A stretch of 64,000 nt of DNA from Candidatus Desulfosporosinus nitrosoreducens (GCF_030954495.1 NZ_JAVHUW010000056.1:1-64000), one strand, 5' to 3'. Positions 35,122-42,997 are shown, counted from the first letter of the stretch. Notes: generated by a model from the sequence alone, not told the origin. Made by a program: numbers and translations.

Positions 35122-36840
35122 CTATTCTTTCAAGGGATTAGGTCCTAAATTGCCTATTGTTCCGGCATAAGCGTTGATTTGCTGCTGGAAGAGGCTCTCT
35201 TCACCATCTTCCGGCGCCCGGACACCGCTTTGACCCGGTGACAAAGCGGACAAACCCGCCAGCACATCCTGCAGCCCTAGCTCTGCAGCCCTGTTGCGAT
35301 CCGCAGGAGAAACCATGGCCTTCTCCCATAAGTCTGTACAAGACCATTGTTCAGGCTCCAAGCCAACATCGCGCTGGTACTTCTGCATACGCCAGCCAAA
35401 AAAGTCCTTGGCGCAGGCGGCGACAACTCCCCGGGAAGGATTGGCCTTTAACCCGGCTTTGACTTCCTGCCAGGCCTGTGCGCTGCAAAGCTGCGGCAAA
35501 ACCAGCACCTGGCCGAAGCCCTGCCGGTACAGAGCCTTTTCTAATTCCTGAAAATCGATATATTGCTCAAGCTTACCGGCGCAGCTGCACAAGATCGCCG
35601 TATCCGAGGAAAACGTTACCGCCGTCTTTGAACACAGGGAATCGAGGGCAGCCAGGAACTGTGAATCATTAAAACGAACCGTCTGGCAGGCTCCCGACGG
35701 ACAGTTGGCCGCACAGATTCCGCAAGAACGGCAGGCCGCTTCATCCCGCCCGGAAACCAGCCGCTCTTCACCTCTAACCGACTTTCTCTCGGGAACGACG
35801 GCATTAAAGGGGCACACTTTTTGGCAAATCAGGCAGCCGGTGCATAACTCGGGATTGACATATATCCCCGCTTTTTTCTTCTCCTGCCAGCCTAAATATT
35901 GGACGCGCTCCTTTTCGATCATCATTCTGGTCAAGGTTTCTTTCAGATTGTCCAAACGCTGCTTGGCCAGGATATTGCCTTGCCGGATTTTACAGGAGCC
36001 TTGCTCACAGCCCAAGAGCAGCACGCCGTCAATGCCTGAGGATAAAGCGTCATTGATTAAAGCCGCGTTTACCGCACCCATGCAAGGTACTTTAATAATT
36101 CGCATATTCGCAGGCAAAGCAGTGCCCCAGGCAATTTCTTTCAGCAAAGCCGGGTAAGTGAGGGGTTCACAGCAAAAGGCCAGCAGCGTAGGCTCTGCGC
36201 TGCCGTCCCCTTTGAGAGCACGGATTTCGGCGCTGAGTTCTTCAATCCGCAAATTAGGCAAGGAAATACACTGGATTGGGCAGCTGCCGACACAAATACC
36301 GCAGCGCTGGCACAAATCCTGATTAGCTTGCGGATAGCCCTCGGAATTCAAGGAGTAAGCCCCGACAGGACATTCTTCCATACAACGCTTGCATTTATCG
36401 CATTTCAGATAGTTAATTGCGGCGCCTCCAGCGTCCGCATTTCCCTTATCCGCACTTTTTCTAACTTTGCTGACCGCCATTTTTATTAAATCCCTGGCCG
36501 ACTGGAGGGTATCCTGACCACAATAAGACCATAGGACCAGCTCGCGCAAAGGAACTGTAACCAGAGCCGTCTTCCCGCTGTCTGCTTTCTTAAGACAGGA
36601 AGAGAGACGCTGATACAGCGTTTCCGCGGCACAAGCGCCGACGACCAGGCCGCCGGGCCGGCTGCTTCGGACTAATTCGGCAAATTTCTCCGTTCCGGCA
36701 ATAGAGCAGAGCTGTTCCACAATGTGAATCCGGGAAATTTTTTTGTTCTTGGCCAGCTTTTCGCTTAAGCGCTCCAGCTCCAATTGAGAGTACGGGTTTT
36801 CCGGACAGCGGCAAAGTACGACGTCAACGGAGTTTGGCAT
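35122..36840 (-). CDS. FAD-less HdrA/QmoB-like multi-cluster iron-sulfur protein with MvhD domain
   Basis: Domain order in 572 residues: an HdrA-N-like region with Cys10/Cys12 and a VVGACAAETL segment (1-125), two [4Fe-4S] motifs (Cys147-157 and Cys177-187), an MvhD domain (218-320, Cys253, Cys278, Cys283), two more [4Fe-4S] motifs (Cys333-343 and Cys370-380), then a second HdrA-N-like region with CSCAGKLEQ and VVAACAKDF (415-520). There is no FAD-binding GxGxxG. It looks like a duplicated, flavin-free relative of QmoB/HdrA that wires the AprBA-like enzyme to other carriers. ATG behind GGGAGGAG. Confidence 0.8.
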   Translation of the reverse strand: MPNSVDVVLCRCPENPYSQLELERLSEKLAKNKKISRIHIVEQLCSIAGTEKFAELVRSSRPGGLVVGACAAETLYQRLSSCLKKADSGKTALVTVPLRELVLWSYCGQDTLQSARDLIKMAVSKVRKSADKGNADAGGAAINYLKCDKCKRCMEECPVGAYSLNSEGYPQANQDLCQRCGICVGSCPIQCISLPNLRIEELSAEIRALKGDGSAEPTLLAFCCEPLTYPALLKEIAWGTALPANMRIIKVPCMGAVNAALINDALSSGIDGVLLLGCEQGSCKIRQGNILAKQRLDNLKETLTRMMIEKERVQYLGWQEKKKAGIYVNPELCTGCLICQKVCPFNAVVPERKSVRGEERLVSGRDEAACRSCGICAANCPSGACQTVRFNDSQFLAALDSLCSKTAVTFSSDTAILCSCAGKLEQYIDFQELEKALYRQGFGQVLVLPQLCSAQAWQEVKAGLKANPSRGVVAACAKDFFGWRMQKYQRDVGLEPEQWSCTDLWEKAMVSPADRNRAAELGLQDVLAGLSALSPGQSGVRAPEDGEESLFQQQINAYAGTIGNLGPNPLKE

Positions 36841-36892
36841 AAGTTCTCCTCCCGATTAAATATATAAATTAATAAAACCCCATTTGTTCAAA

Positions 36893-36925
36893 TGTCAGCT
36901 GTACCGCGATAGCACAGCTGACATA
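36893..36925. promoter_or_regulatory. Perfect inverted repeat between aprB-like and hdrA-like genes
   Basis: Arms ATGTCAGCTGT (36893-36903) and ACAGCTGACAT (36915-36925) with an 11-base loop. It lies in the 182-bp gap before the 572-residue protein gene, 50 bp from its start. No T-run follows on the minus strand, so it is not a standard terminator. It may be an mRNA processing or stabilising stem, or an operator. Confidence 0.6.
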
Positions 36926-37022
36926 AATTAAGCGTTTCCTTTTATTTTTTTATGCCGCTTTAGGCGTTCCCAAGCAATCCTGAGCTGACTTTGACACTAA
37001 TCAGGCGCTGATCGGGCGCTGA

Positions 37023-37376
37023 TTAATCGTCGTCATCCTCGTCATCGTCGTCATCGGCATCATTGTGATTTTTAACCACAAAGCGTTCGACATTGCCGTC
37101 AATATCAATGCAGGTCCAATTGACGCGGTTGGTACCCATCATAGGAATCAGTTTCGCTTCATGATAGCCGAGCTGATAAGGAATTCTCGTTTCGATGGCA
37201 CTTTGCGGACAAATTTTGGTGCAGGACATGCAATCCCAGCAATCTCTGGGATCGCGGCAGATCGCTTTGCCGTTATCCCCTAAAGTCATGAGATCGCCCG
37301 GACAGATCTGTTCACAAAGAGGCTCTTTTTCGGCTTTACAGCCGTCGCATTTATTTAATAATACTTTTGGTGCCAA
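37023..37376 (-). CDS. AprB-like ferredoxin subunit with acidic tail
   Basis: Closely patterned on the beta subunit of adenylylsulfate reductase: KCDGCKxxxxxxCEQICPGDLMTL with Cys10, 13, 21, 25, then DCWDCMSCTKICPQSAI with Cys46, 49, 52, 56, then MMGTNRVNWTC and GNVERFVV as in the AprB beta-sheet segment. It would pass electrons to or from the flavoprotein encoded just upstream. It stops at residue 117 with the run DADDDDDEDDDD instead of the long AprB C-terminal arm that wraps AprA. TTG start ten bases after AAGGAGA. Confidence 0.85.
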   Translation of the reverse strand: MAPKVLLNKCDGCKAEKEPLCEQICPGDLMTLGDNGKAICRDPRDCWDCMSCTKICPQSAIETRIPYQLGYHEAKLIPMMGTNRVNWTCIDIDGNVERFVVKNHNDADDDDDEDDDD

Positions 37377-37438
37377 CTTTAGGACTCTCCTTCCACATTA
37401 CCTGAGCGGTAGTTTTATTTGCTAATGGCATCTGACTT

Positions 37439-39190
37439 TTACAGGGTGGGTTTGAAACGGTCGCCGGAAACAATTTGTTCGTAAGGTCTTGTGAAGAGCT
37501 CTACTTCCCCTGTTGCGCAGTTCAATTTGGAATTTACGAAGCAATCCAGATCGGGATTCTTTTCCGGATAGTCCATCCGGGTTTGCCAGCCGGGCCAGCG
37601 GGTTTCTTTGCGGTATTTCAGGTGATAAATAAGAACCTCCGCCACATCCAGACGGTCAACAACTTCATGAGCCAGCATCAGTTCGTGCAGGTCTTTGGCA
37701 TAGAGAAATTTAACCTGGTCTTTCATCTTTCTGATGTGACGCAAAGCATTGTCCAGGCGTTCTTCGTTCATGCGGTAAAACTGATGCACTCCTCCGGCAT
37801 ATTCGTCCATAATGCGCTGCATTTTTTCTTCCATCCAGCGGGGAAGAACACCCTCGGCATCGGCAAAAAGCGGGTTGAAAACTCTGGCTTTTTCGGCGGC
37901 TATCTGAGCCGTTAAGTCAGAGTTAAGTTCACCGAGACTTGCAATGTAGTTGAGTGCACCGCGGGCGGACAGCAATCCTTCGGCGCCGCATCCTCCAACA
38001 AATTTATTGGGAACGCCGCCGGCCACATCTCCGCAGGCAAACAAACCGGGCAGCGTAGTCTGGAAGTTGTTGTCCAGCCAGTAACCGCTGGCCGTATGCC
38101 CGCCGACAATATAAGGATCGCTGCCGTAGACTTCAATCGGCTCTTTGCCGATATCGTGTCCGTTAGCAGCCAGATGCAGCACAAAAGAGGGACGCTCATT
38201 GAGGTAATCCGTCTTCAGTTCTTTAATTTGCTCGGGAGTCATTTCCCTGGTATCGACATAGATCGGTCCGCGCCCGGCCAATATTTCCTCCATAGGAGCG
38301 CTGGCCCGGATATAACGGGGCGCCTTATCCCCGCCGAACTCACTGTAGCGCTCGGCTAAAAACTTTTCGCCTTTGGCATTGATCATCGGCGTTTTATAAC
38401 AAACGGAAATCGTGTCAATAGGACCATTGAAATCCTTGGTGCGTACTGCCGACCAGCGCATTTCAAAGGTCGTCATTTCCGCTCCGCCGCGAATCCCCAT
38501 GGCATAGCCGGCGCCGGTATCAAAAGGACAGTACCAGATTTGATGGTGGGAGTCATTGCCGTCGTTTGTGTAAGGCTTATAAAGTCCGCCGGCCCCGCCG
38601 GTAGCTACGATGGTGGCTTTGGCTTTGATCGCGTAGAACTTGCCGTCTCTGACTCCGAAGCCCATGGCTCCGGCAACCTTTTCTCCGTCATAAAGAAGAT
38701 TCGTGGCTACGACTCTGTTAACTACCTCAACGCCCATTTCCCGGGTTTTTTCCGCCAGAATGGGTTTCATTTCCGAACCTTGAATAGAGATATCCCATTG
38801 ACCGCGATACTTGGCATCTCCTTCGTCATTCTTTTTAATCGGAAGTCCCCAGCGCTCCCATTCTTCGATGGGCTCATTCAGACATTTGGAAATTTCCAGA
38901 GCCAGATCTTCCCGCAGAATACCGCCGGCTTGCGCACGGCTCCAGCGGACTAAATCTTCCGGAGTTTTATCTTTTGGAAGATAGGTATTAATGGCATCCA
39001 TCCCACCGGCCAGACAACCGCTGCGGTCGATATGAGCCTTTTCCATGATCGTTACTTTTGCTTGGGGATTTAACTTTTTCGCCTCGATAGCTGCAAAACA
39101 GCCCGCATTCCCTCCCCCGATAATCAAGATGTCGGTCTCTAAATGTTCTTCCTGAACATCATCTAAAGTCTTTGGCAAAGATTGAGTCAT
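37439..39190 (-). CDS. AprA-like FAD-dependent oxidoreductase (fumarate reductase superfamily), substrate unknown
   Basis: A 583-residue flavoprotein with the Rossmann motif IIGGGNAGCFAA (near 25), DRSGCLAGGMDAIN (48-70) and the FAD-closing GLFACGDVAGGVPNKF (near 383). It aligns best with the alpha subunit of adenylylsulfate reductase. Residues matching AprA active-site Asn, Trp, Arg and His are Asn68, Trp219, Arg250 and His365; an AprA Tyr appears as Trp83. It is shorter than most AprA proteins. No sat, qmoA or qmoC gene is in view. A true APS reductase, a paralogue for another anion or a fumarate-type reductase remain open. ATG behind AAGGAGG. Confidence 0.82.
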   Translation of the reverse strand: MTQSLPKTLDDVQEEHLETDILIIGGGNAGCFAAIEAKKLNPQAKVTIMEKAHIDRSGCLAGGMDAINTYLPKDKTPEDLVRWSRAQAGGILREDLALEISKCLNEPIEEWERWGLPIKKNDEGDAKYRGQWDISIQGSEMKPILAEKTREMGVEVVNRVVATNLLYDGEKVAGAMGFGVRDGKFYAIKAKATIVATGGAGGLYKPYTNDGNDSHHQIWYCPFDTGAGYAMGIRGGAEMTTFEMRWSAVRTKDFNGPIDTISVCYKTPMINAKGEKFLAERYSEFGGDKAPRYIRASAPMEEILAGRGPIYVDTREMTPEQIKELKTDYLNERPSFVLHLAANGHDIGKEPIEVYGSDPYIVGGHTASGYWLDNNFQTTLPGLFACGDVAGGVPNKFVGGCGAEGLLSARGALNYIASLGELNSDLTAQIAAEKARVFNPLFADAEGVLPRWMEEKMQRIMDEYAGGVHQFYRMNEERLDNALRHIRKMKDQVKFLYAKDLHELMLAHEVVDRLDVAEVLIYHLKYRKETRWPGWQTRMDYPEKNPDLDCFVNSKLNCATGEVELFTRPYEQIVSGDRFKPTL

Positions 39191-39261
39191 TGGTAAGCCT
39201 CCTTATTAGTTTCAAAATAAGCATAGCTGAAAGAACTCCCGTGAAAGTGTGTTCTTGAACG

Positions 39262-39304
39262 AATGTACCATGAGCCCAAGATACTGTAAGTCGTTTGTTA
39301 GACA
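39262..39304 (-). promoter_or_regulatory. CRP-family class II promoter of the AprA-like gene
   Basis: On the minus strand TGTCT-N6-CGAC (39290-39304, centre 39296.5) precedes TACATT (39262-39267). The site centre is 34.5 bp from the downstream edge of the -10 box, exactly as at 40893-40935 and 42902-42944. The neighbouring ~40 bp also resemble those before the carrier gene (20 of 22 bases identical over 39286-39307). Confidence 0.75.
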
Positions 39305-39313
39305 TTGAAAAAA

Positions 39314-40804
39314 TTACCGTCCCAAGGGGTAACCCATTAAACTCCACCAGGGAACCATAACCGCAAGCACATAAATAATTGCCAGCAAAGTGGCAGGAGC
39401 GCCGACTTTAAAGAAATCGCCAAAGCTAAAATCATCGGAACCGTAAGCAATAACACAGGAAGCTAATTCTACCGGAATTAAAAAGGTAAATGGGTCAAGG
39501 ATAGCGACGCTCAACACGAAGGGAACCGGATTGAGGTGCAGCATCGGCGCTAAAGCGGCGAGAATAGGGGCTATCAAAGACACCGCCGCAACACTGCTGG
39601 CGATTCCCAGACGAAAGACTTGAATAACAACCATAACCATAAAGAGCACTAAAATTCCATTGACATCGGGAATTACTTTAAACACGCTTGAAGCAATGAG
39701 TTTGGCCACACCTGTTGAGGATAAAGCCGTAGCTAAGGATGTAGCGCCGGCCAGCATCAGCCAGGTTCCCCACATGGTCTTTCCTTGCAGTGTTTTCCAG
39801 CCTATTGGCAGCAGACCCGGAATAAACAGGACCAACAGGGCCAATAAGGTAACCATGCCGGTGGGAATGTTGTGCAGCGGCTGAGTAATCCAGAGTAAGA
39901 CAGCTAAAGCAAAGCAGCCTAAAATGATCATTTCGATGGGCTGGATTTTTCCCAAGGAAGCTTTTTCCTGAGTTATAGCTTCTGCTCCGCCCTTGATTTC
40001 AATTTTATTAACTTTATAAAAAAATTTTTGCCAGAGGTAGATTAAAACGCCCAGACCAGCCATAGGCCACATCATTAAAAACCATTTGATGAACGTGAGA
40101 TTAATGGCACCCATTTTGGCCAGCGTTGTGGCAACTACGACATTCGGCATATGGGAGGTAAGAAAAATCGGCGCTCCCAGGGAGGCTGAAAAACCGACCG
40201 CTACTATGGCAAGTGCCTTTCTGACTTTTGCCTCCTCCGCATGTCCTTTAAAAAGATCTTTCAAACCTTCAACGACAGGAAAATACGTCGAAGCACGGGC
40301 TACAGTGGCCGGAATAAACAAGGCTGAAATAAAGTTGGCCAATAAAATACCCTTGATAATTGAACCCACCTGCGATGTTTTACCCACCAGAGCAAGGGCG
40401 ATACGGCGGTCAAGTCCTGTGCAGCTCATCGCCGCGGCAAAGATAAAAGTTCCTATCACCAGAAACGAGGTGTCATTTGTAAAACCGGAAAACGCTTGCG
40501 GCATCTGGGTGAAGGCTCCGCTGACAATCAGCAGCAGCGGAATAGCCAAACCGGAGATAGCCTTGGGAGTAGAATCGGTTAACCAGGTTATGATTGCCCA
40601 TATGGTGACTGCCAAGGTGGCGCGTCCGGCGACGGTTAGCTCTTTACTGACAGGAACGAGCAGAAGTATTAAAGCGAACGCAATCCACGACAAGAGAAAC
40701 CCCGCGATGGCAATTCGCCCATTGACACCTGCCGACCGAGCGTTTCTGAACAAAGAAAAACCCGAGGTTTTTTCATCACAATATTCCAAGGATACATTTG
40801 CCAT
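39314..40804 (-). CDS. DASS/SLC13-type anion carrier, divergent
   Basis: About 12 hydrophobic segments and two inverted halves typical of the divalent anion:Na+ symporter family. Where sodium-coupled members have Ser-Asn-Thr motifs, this protein has IPATVARAST in the first half and IASSVAAVS in the second. The xARA pattern recalls the citrate/tartrate/dicarboxylate exchangers of the family more than VcINDY. It probably brings in, or exchanges, the anion used by the AprAB-like enzyme. The start is uncertain: ATG 40804, GTG 40816 or TTG 40819. Confidence 0.82.
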   Translation of the reverse strand: MANVSLEYCDEKTSGFSLFRNARSAGVNGRIAIAGFLLSWIAFALILLLVPVSKELTVAGRATLAVTIWAIITWLTDSTPKAISGLAIPLLLIVSGAFTQMPQAFSGFTNDTSFLVIGTFIFAAAMSCTGLDRRIALALVGKTSQVGSIIKGILLANFISALFIPATVARASTYFPVVEGLKDLFKGHAEEAKVRKALAIVAVGFSASLGAPIFLTSHMPNVVVATTLAKMGAINLTFIKWFLMMWPMAGLGVLIYLWQKFFYKVNKIEIKGGAEAITQEKASLGKIQPIEMIILGCFALAVLLWITQPLHNIPTGMVTLLALLVLFIPGLLPIGWKTLQGKTMWGTWLMLAGATSLATALSSTGVAKLIASSVFKVIPDVNGILVLFMVMVVIQVFRLGIASSVAAVSLIAPILAALAPMLHLNPVPFVLSVAILDPFTFLIPVELASCVIAYGSDDFSFGDFFKVGAPATLLAIIYVLAVMVPWWSLMGYPLGR

Positions 40805-40892
40805 AGATTTACACACCAATCCTTTCTGTGATTACGATTATGAGCCTAACGCAGCCTGCCCGGGCTTCAGGTCAGAGCTTAACTTCACCGTG

Positions 40893-40935
40893 ATTGTAGC
40901 ATGTGCCCACAAGTACGTAAGTCGTTTATTCGACA
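40893..40935 (-). promoter_or_regulatory. CRP-family class II promoter of the carrier gene
   Basis: On the minus strand TGTCG-N6-CGAC (40921-40935, centre 40927.5) precedes TACAAT (40893-40898), with no good -35 box. The centre-to--10 distance is 34.5 bp, which puts the site near -41.5 if transcription starts 7 bp after the -10 box. The motif is of the type bound by CooA-like CRP proteins. Confidence 0.78.
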
Positions 40936-40957
40936 TTGGCCATAAAAAATAAGGAAA

Positions 40958-40976
40958 ACTAATACTAAGTATTAGT
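40958..40976. promoter_or_regulatory. 19-bp palindrome between the crp-like gene and the carrier gene
   Basis: Perfect odd palindrome with arms ACTAATACT and AGTATTAGT around a central A, 23 bp upstream of the CRP-type site. It could be a second regulator's operator or part of a terminator for the crp-like gene. The short spacer does not fit a dehalobox (TTAAT-N4-ATTAA). Confidence 0.5.
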
Positions 40977-41093
40977 AATCCTAATTTATTAATTTAAGAG
41001 CTGCCCGGGAAGGTCATTAAGACTCTTACGACGGCCGGATTAAACAAAAAATAACTGCTTAGTCCAGGGACAAAGCAGTTATTTTTGAGGTTC

Positions 41094-41771
41094 TCAAAGC
41101 TCAGCAAACGTTTTTAAACTTTCCAGATCAATAATCTCTATATTTTTCTTGCTGGAGTAGATAAGTTTTTGGTCCCTGAACTTATGCAGCGTTGTTGTAA
41201 CCGTTTGGCGACAAGTGCCGATCATAGTGGCCAGTTCGTCTTGCGTAAGTTTGACATTCAGCTTTAGCCCCTTTTCCCCTTGGGTAACGCCCTTTTCCGC
41301 CAGGAAAAGGATCAATCTGGCCAACCTTCTGTCTACTTCAAAGGTCATAAGATTAAGTATCGTCGTCTCTGCTTCTCTGAGACGGTTGCTCAAAGCAGCG
41401 GCTATTTTTAAAGCAAGCTGGGGGTGGCGGTAAAGCAGGTCCTTAAAGGTATTTCCATCCATCTTCCACAAAACAGACTCTTCGATCGTTTTGGCAAAGC
41501 AGCATCGTTCCATTTCCCGAAGCACTTCGGCAATACCGATAACATCGCCGCTTTTGCGGATACCGACGGTCACAATCGTTCCTAAAGGAGAAATTCGAAA
41601 AATTTTTATATGGCCTGTTTCAATCAAGTAGACGAATCGAGCAGAGTTTTCTTCTTCAAAAACCGTTTCGCCGGCTTTAAAAGTCACTCTTTGGGCGCGC
41701 TCCCTAAAGCTCGCGCTTTCTCCTGTACTGAGAGTCACTGCCGGATTTTCCAAAGCACTATTAAAATCCAA
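41094..41771 (-). CDS. CRP/FNR-family transcriptional regulator
   Basis: 225 residues: cyclic-nucleotide-binding-like domain (about 25-125), dimer helix (about 120-145) and winged HTH with recognition helix TCRQTVTTTLHKF (Arg188, Gln189). In CooA an Arg-Gln pair at this place is associated with TGTC half-sites, unlike the Arg-Glu of E. coli CRP. Sites of that type stand before three neighbouring genes. No [4Fe-4S] Cys set at the N-terminus and no clear haem ligands are seen; Cys90, Cys91 and Cys187 are the only cysteines. TTG start behind AGGGGGGAT. The effector is unknown. Confidence 0.9.
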   Translation of the reverse strand: MDFNSALENPAVTLSTGESASFRERAQRVTFKAGETVFEEENSARFVYLIETGHIKIFRISPLGTIVTVGIRKSGDVIGIAEVLREMERCCFAKTIEESVLWKMDGNTFKDLLYRHPQLALKIAAALSNRLREAETTILNLMTFEVDRRLARLILFLAEKGVTQGEKGLKLNVKLTQDELATMIGTCRQTVTTTLHKFRDQKLIYSSKKNIEIIDLESLKTFAEL

Positions 41772-41841
41772 AAGGATCCCCCCTATGCTTGAAATTTTGA
41801 AAAAGAATTTACAAAACCAGTCTCTAAAACTGCTTTACTCT

Positions 41842-41871
41842 GCATGATACAATGTCAGGCAATATTTGTCC
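41842..41871 (-). promoter_or_regulatory. Sigma-A-type promoter of the crp-like gene
   Basis: On the minus strand TTGGAC (41866-41871), an 18-bp spacer, then TATCAT (41842-41847). No TGTC-N6-GAC site lies at the activating distance, so the regulator gene itself seems to be expressed independently of its own activation. Confidence 0.55.
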
Positions 41872-41900
41872 AATTCAAAATATGGGAAAAAACCCAAGGC

Positions 41901-42827
41901 TTAAGCAAGGTTTTGGGCAAACAAATCGTTTAATTCACTTAAGGATTTTTGAATTTCGTACTTTTCGCCATCGACCTTTTGCCGGGCCTCAACCATCCGG
42001 TTGCTGTCGGATTCAACAACTTTAACCGCCCGGTAAGAGCTGCTCATCTGCTTGGCAAGTTCAGCGATCGTGTCCTTTATCTCGCCGAAAATTAAATTGG
42101 TTTGTTCGGTTGAGCTTTTAGCCGTGTTAATTCCTTGATGCTCCAGTTCAATAGCCTGTCGGACCCGCTCAATATTTTTTTGGATTAAGGAAGTCAATTG
42201 AGTGATTGACGTTGTTGCCTTGGCCGATTCTTCCGCCAGCTTTCGCACCTCATCGGCAACAATACTAAACCCTCTGCCCTGGTCGCCGGCGCGTGCCGCC
42301 TCAATGGCCGCGTTCAGAGCCAGTAAATTGGTCTGGGAGGCAATAGCGTCGATGCTCTTGGCAATGTTGACGATTTCACCGGAGCTTTGTTGCAGGGCAT
42401 CTATAGTCTCTACCGTTTGCTCAACGGTATCTTGCACGTTTTGCATACTAACCGTGACTTTTTTTACAGAGTTGGAGCCGGTTTCAATTAAAGGATTTAT
42501 TTCCAAGGCCTGCTTATGTACCGTTTCCAGTCCGGGAACAATGTTTTGCACTCCGGCAATTATTTCTGAGGTTATCCTAGCTACTTCTTGCCGGGAGAAC
42601 GCTTGTCTTGATAATTGTTCTTCTATTTCGCTCGAGACTTGTCGGGCCAGTTGCCACCCGTACCTATTCTCATACTCTCCCCCGCCGGTTGAGAAGCAGA
42701 CCTCAGGTGATTCAGGGGCTTCGTCTGAAGATTGCCTTCCGGCCTCGTATTCTTCTATGTTCATTGCGTCGAAGCTTTGCTTGTCACAAGAATACTTTGC
42801 GGCCTTTGCCTTTTTAAAAAAGAGCAT
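41901..42827 (-). CDS. Soluble methyl-accepting chemotaxis-type protein
   Basis: The C-terminal two thirds is a chemoreceptor signalling coiled coil with the conserved hairpin tip [20 protein letters not shown] and [17 protein letters not shown]. There is no transmembrane helix, and the N-terminal ~90 residues are short and unlike known ligand domains, with CDKQSFD and a Ser/Glu-rich stretch. So it is a cytoplasmic receptor. Its promoter carries the same class II CRP-type site as the redox genes, which suggests taxis or signalling in response to the island's substrate or redox state. ATG 42827 lies nine bases after AAAGG. Confidence 0.88.
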   Translation of the reverse strand: MLFFKKAKAAKYSCDKQSFDAMNIEEYEAGRQSSDEAPESPEVCFSTGGGEYENRYGWQLARQVSSEIEEQLSRQAFSRQEVARITSEIIAGVQNIVPGLETVHKQALEINPLIETGSNSVKKVTVSMQNVQDTVEQTVETIDALQQSSGEIVNIAKSIDAIASQTNLLALNAAIEAARAGDQGRGFSIVADEVRKLAEESAKATTSITQLTSLIQKNIERVRQAIELEHQGINTAKSSTEQTNLIFGEIKDTIAELAKQMSSSYRAVKVVESDSNRMVEARQKVDGEKYEIQKSLSELNDLFAQNLA

Positions 42828-42901
42828 GAATCTCATCCTTTCTATACCTACTCGGCTGAAATAAGACCAATATTAGCTACATTAGTCATCTATTATGCTG
42901 T

Positions 42902-42944
42902 ATTATACCTGAGCAATTCAAATAGCCACGTCGTCTGGGCGACA
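42902..42944 (-). promoter_or_regulatory. CRP-family class II promoter of the chemoreceptor gene
   Basis: On the minus strand TGTCG-N6-CGAC (42930-42944, centre 42936.5) precedes a consensus TATAAT (42902-42907). The spacing, 34.5 bp from site centre to the -10 edge, is identical to the other two island promoters. The N6 and flanks differ, so this copy is not a simple duplication. Confidence 0.75.
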
Positions 42945-42968
42945 CGGTTCTTCCCAAGGCACAAAAGC

Positions 42969-42997
42969 AGAGACCCGGCGTTCACCACCGGGTCTCT
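42969..42997. terminator. GC-rich hairpin after the aldo/keto reductase gene
   Basis: Perfect 10-bp stem AGAGACCCGG / CCGGGTCTCT with a 9-base loop; on the minus strand GCTTTTG follows. It likely ends the aldo/keto reductase transcript, though the T-run is short. The rest of 42828-43124 holds no gene that I can support. Confidence 0.6.

Noticed and set aside
37023..39190. Calling the pair dissimilatory adenylylsulfate reductase aprBA outright
   Set aside because: The fold and key residues fit, but length, the acidic tail, and absence of sat and a full qmo set leave the substrate open, so only an AprBA-like call is made.
40958..40976. Dehalobox-type CprK site
   Set aside because: The half-sites are 7 bp apart instead of 4, and there are no reductive dehalogenase genes in the window.
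41094..41771. CooA (CO-sensing haem protein) or CprK/FNR assignment for the CRP-family regulator
   Set aside because: The recognition helix is CooA-like, but no haem ligands, no FNR cysteine set and no dehalobox were seen, so the sensor type is not named.
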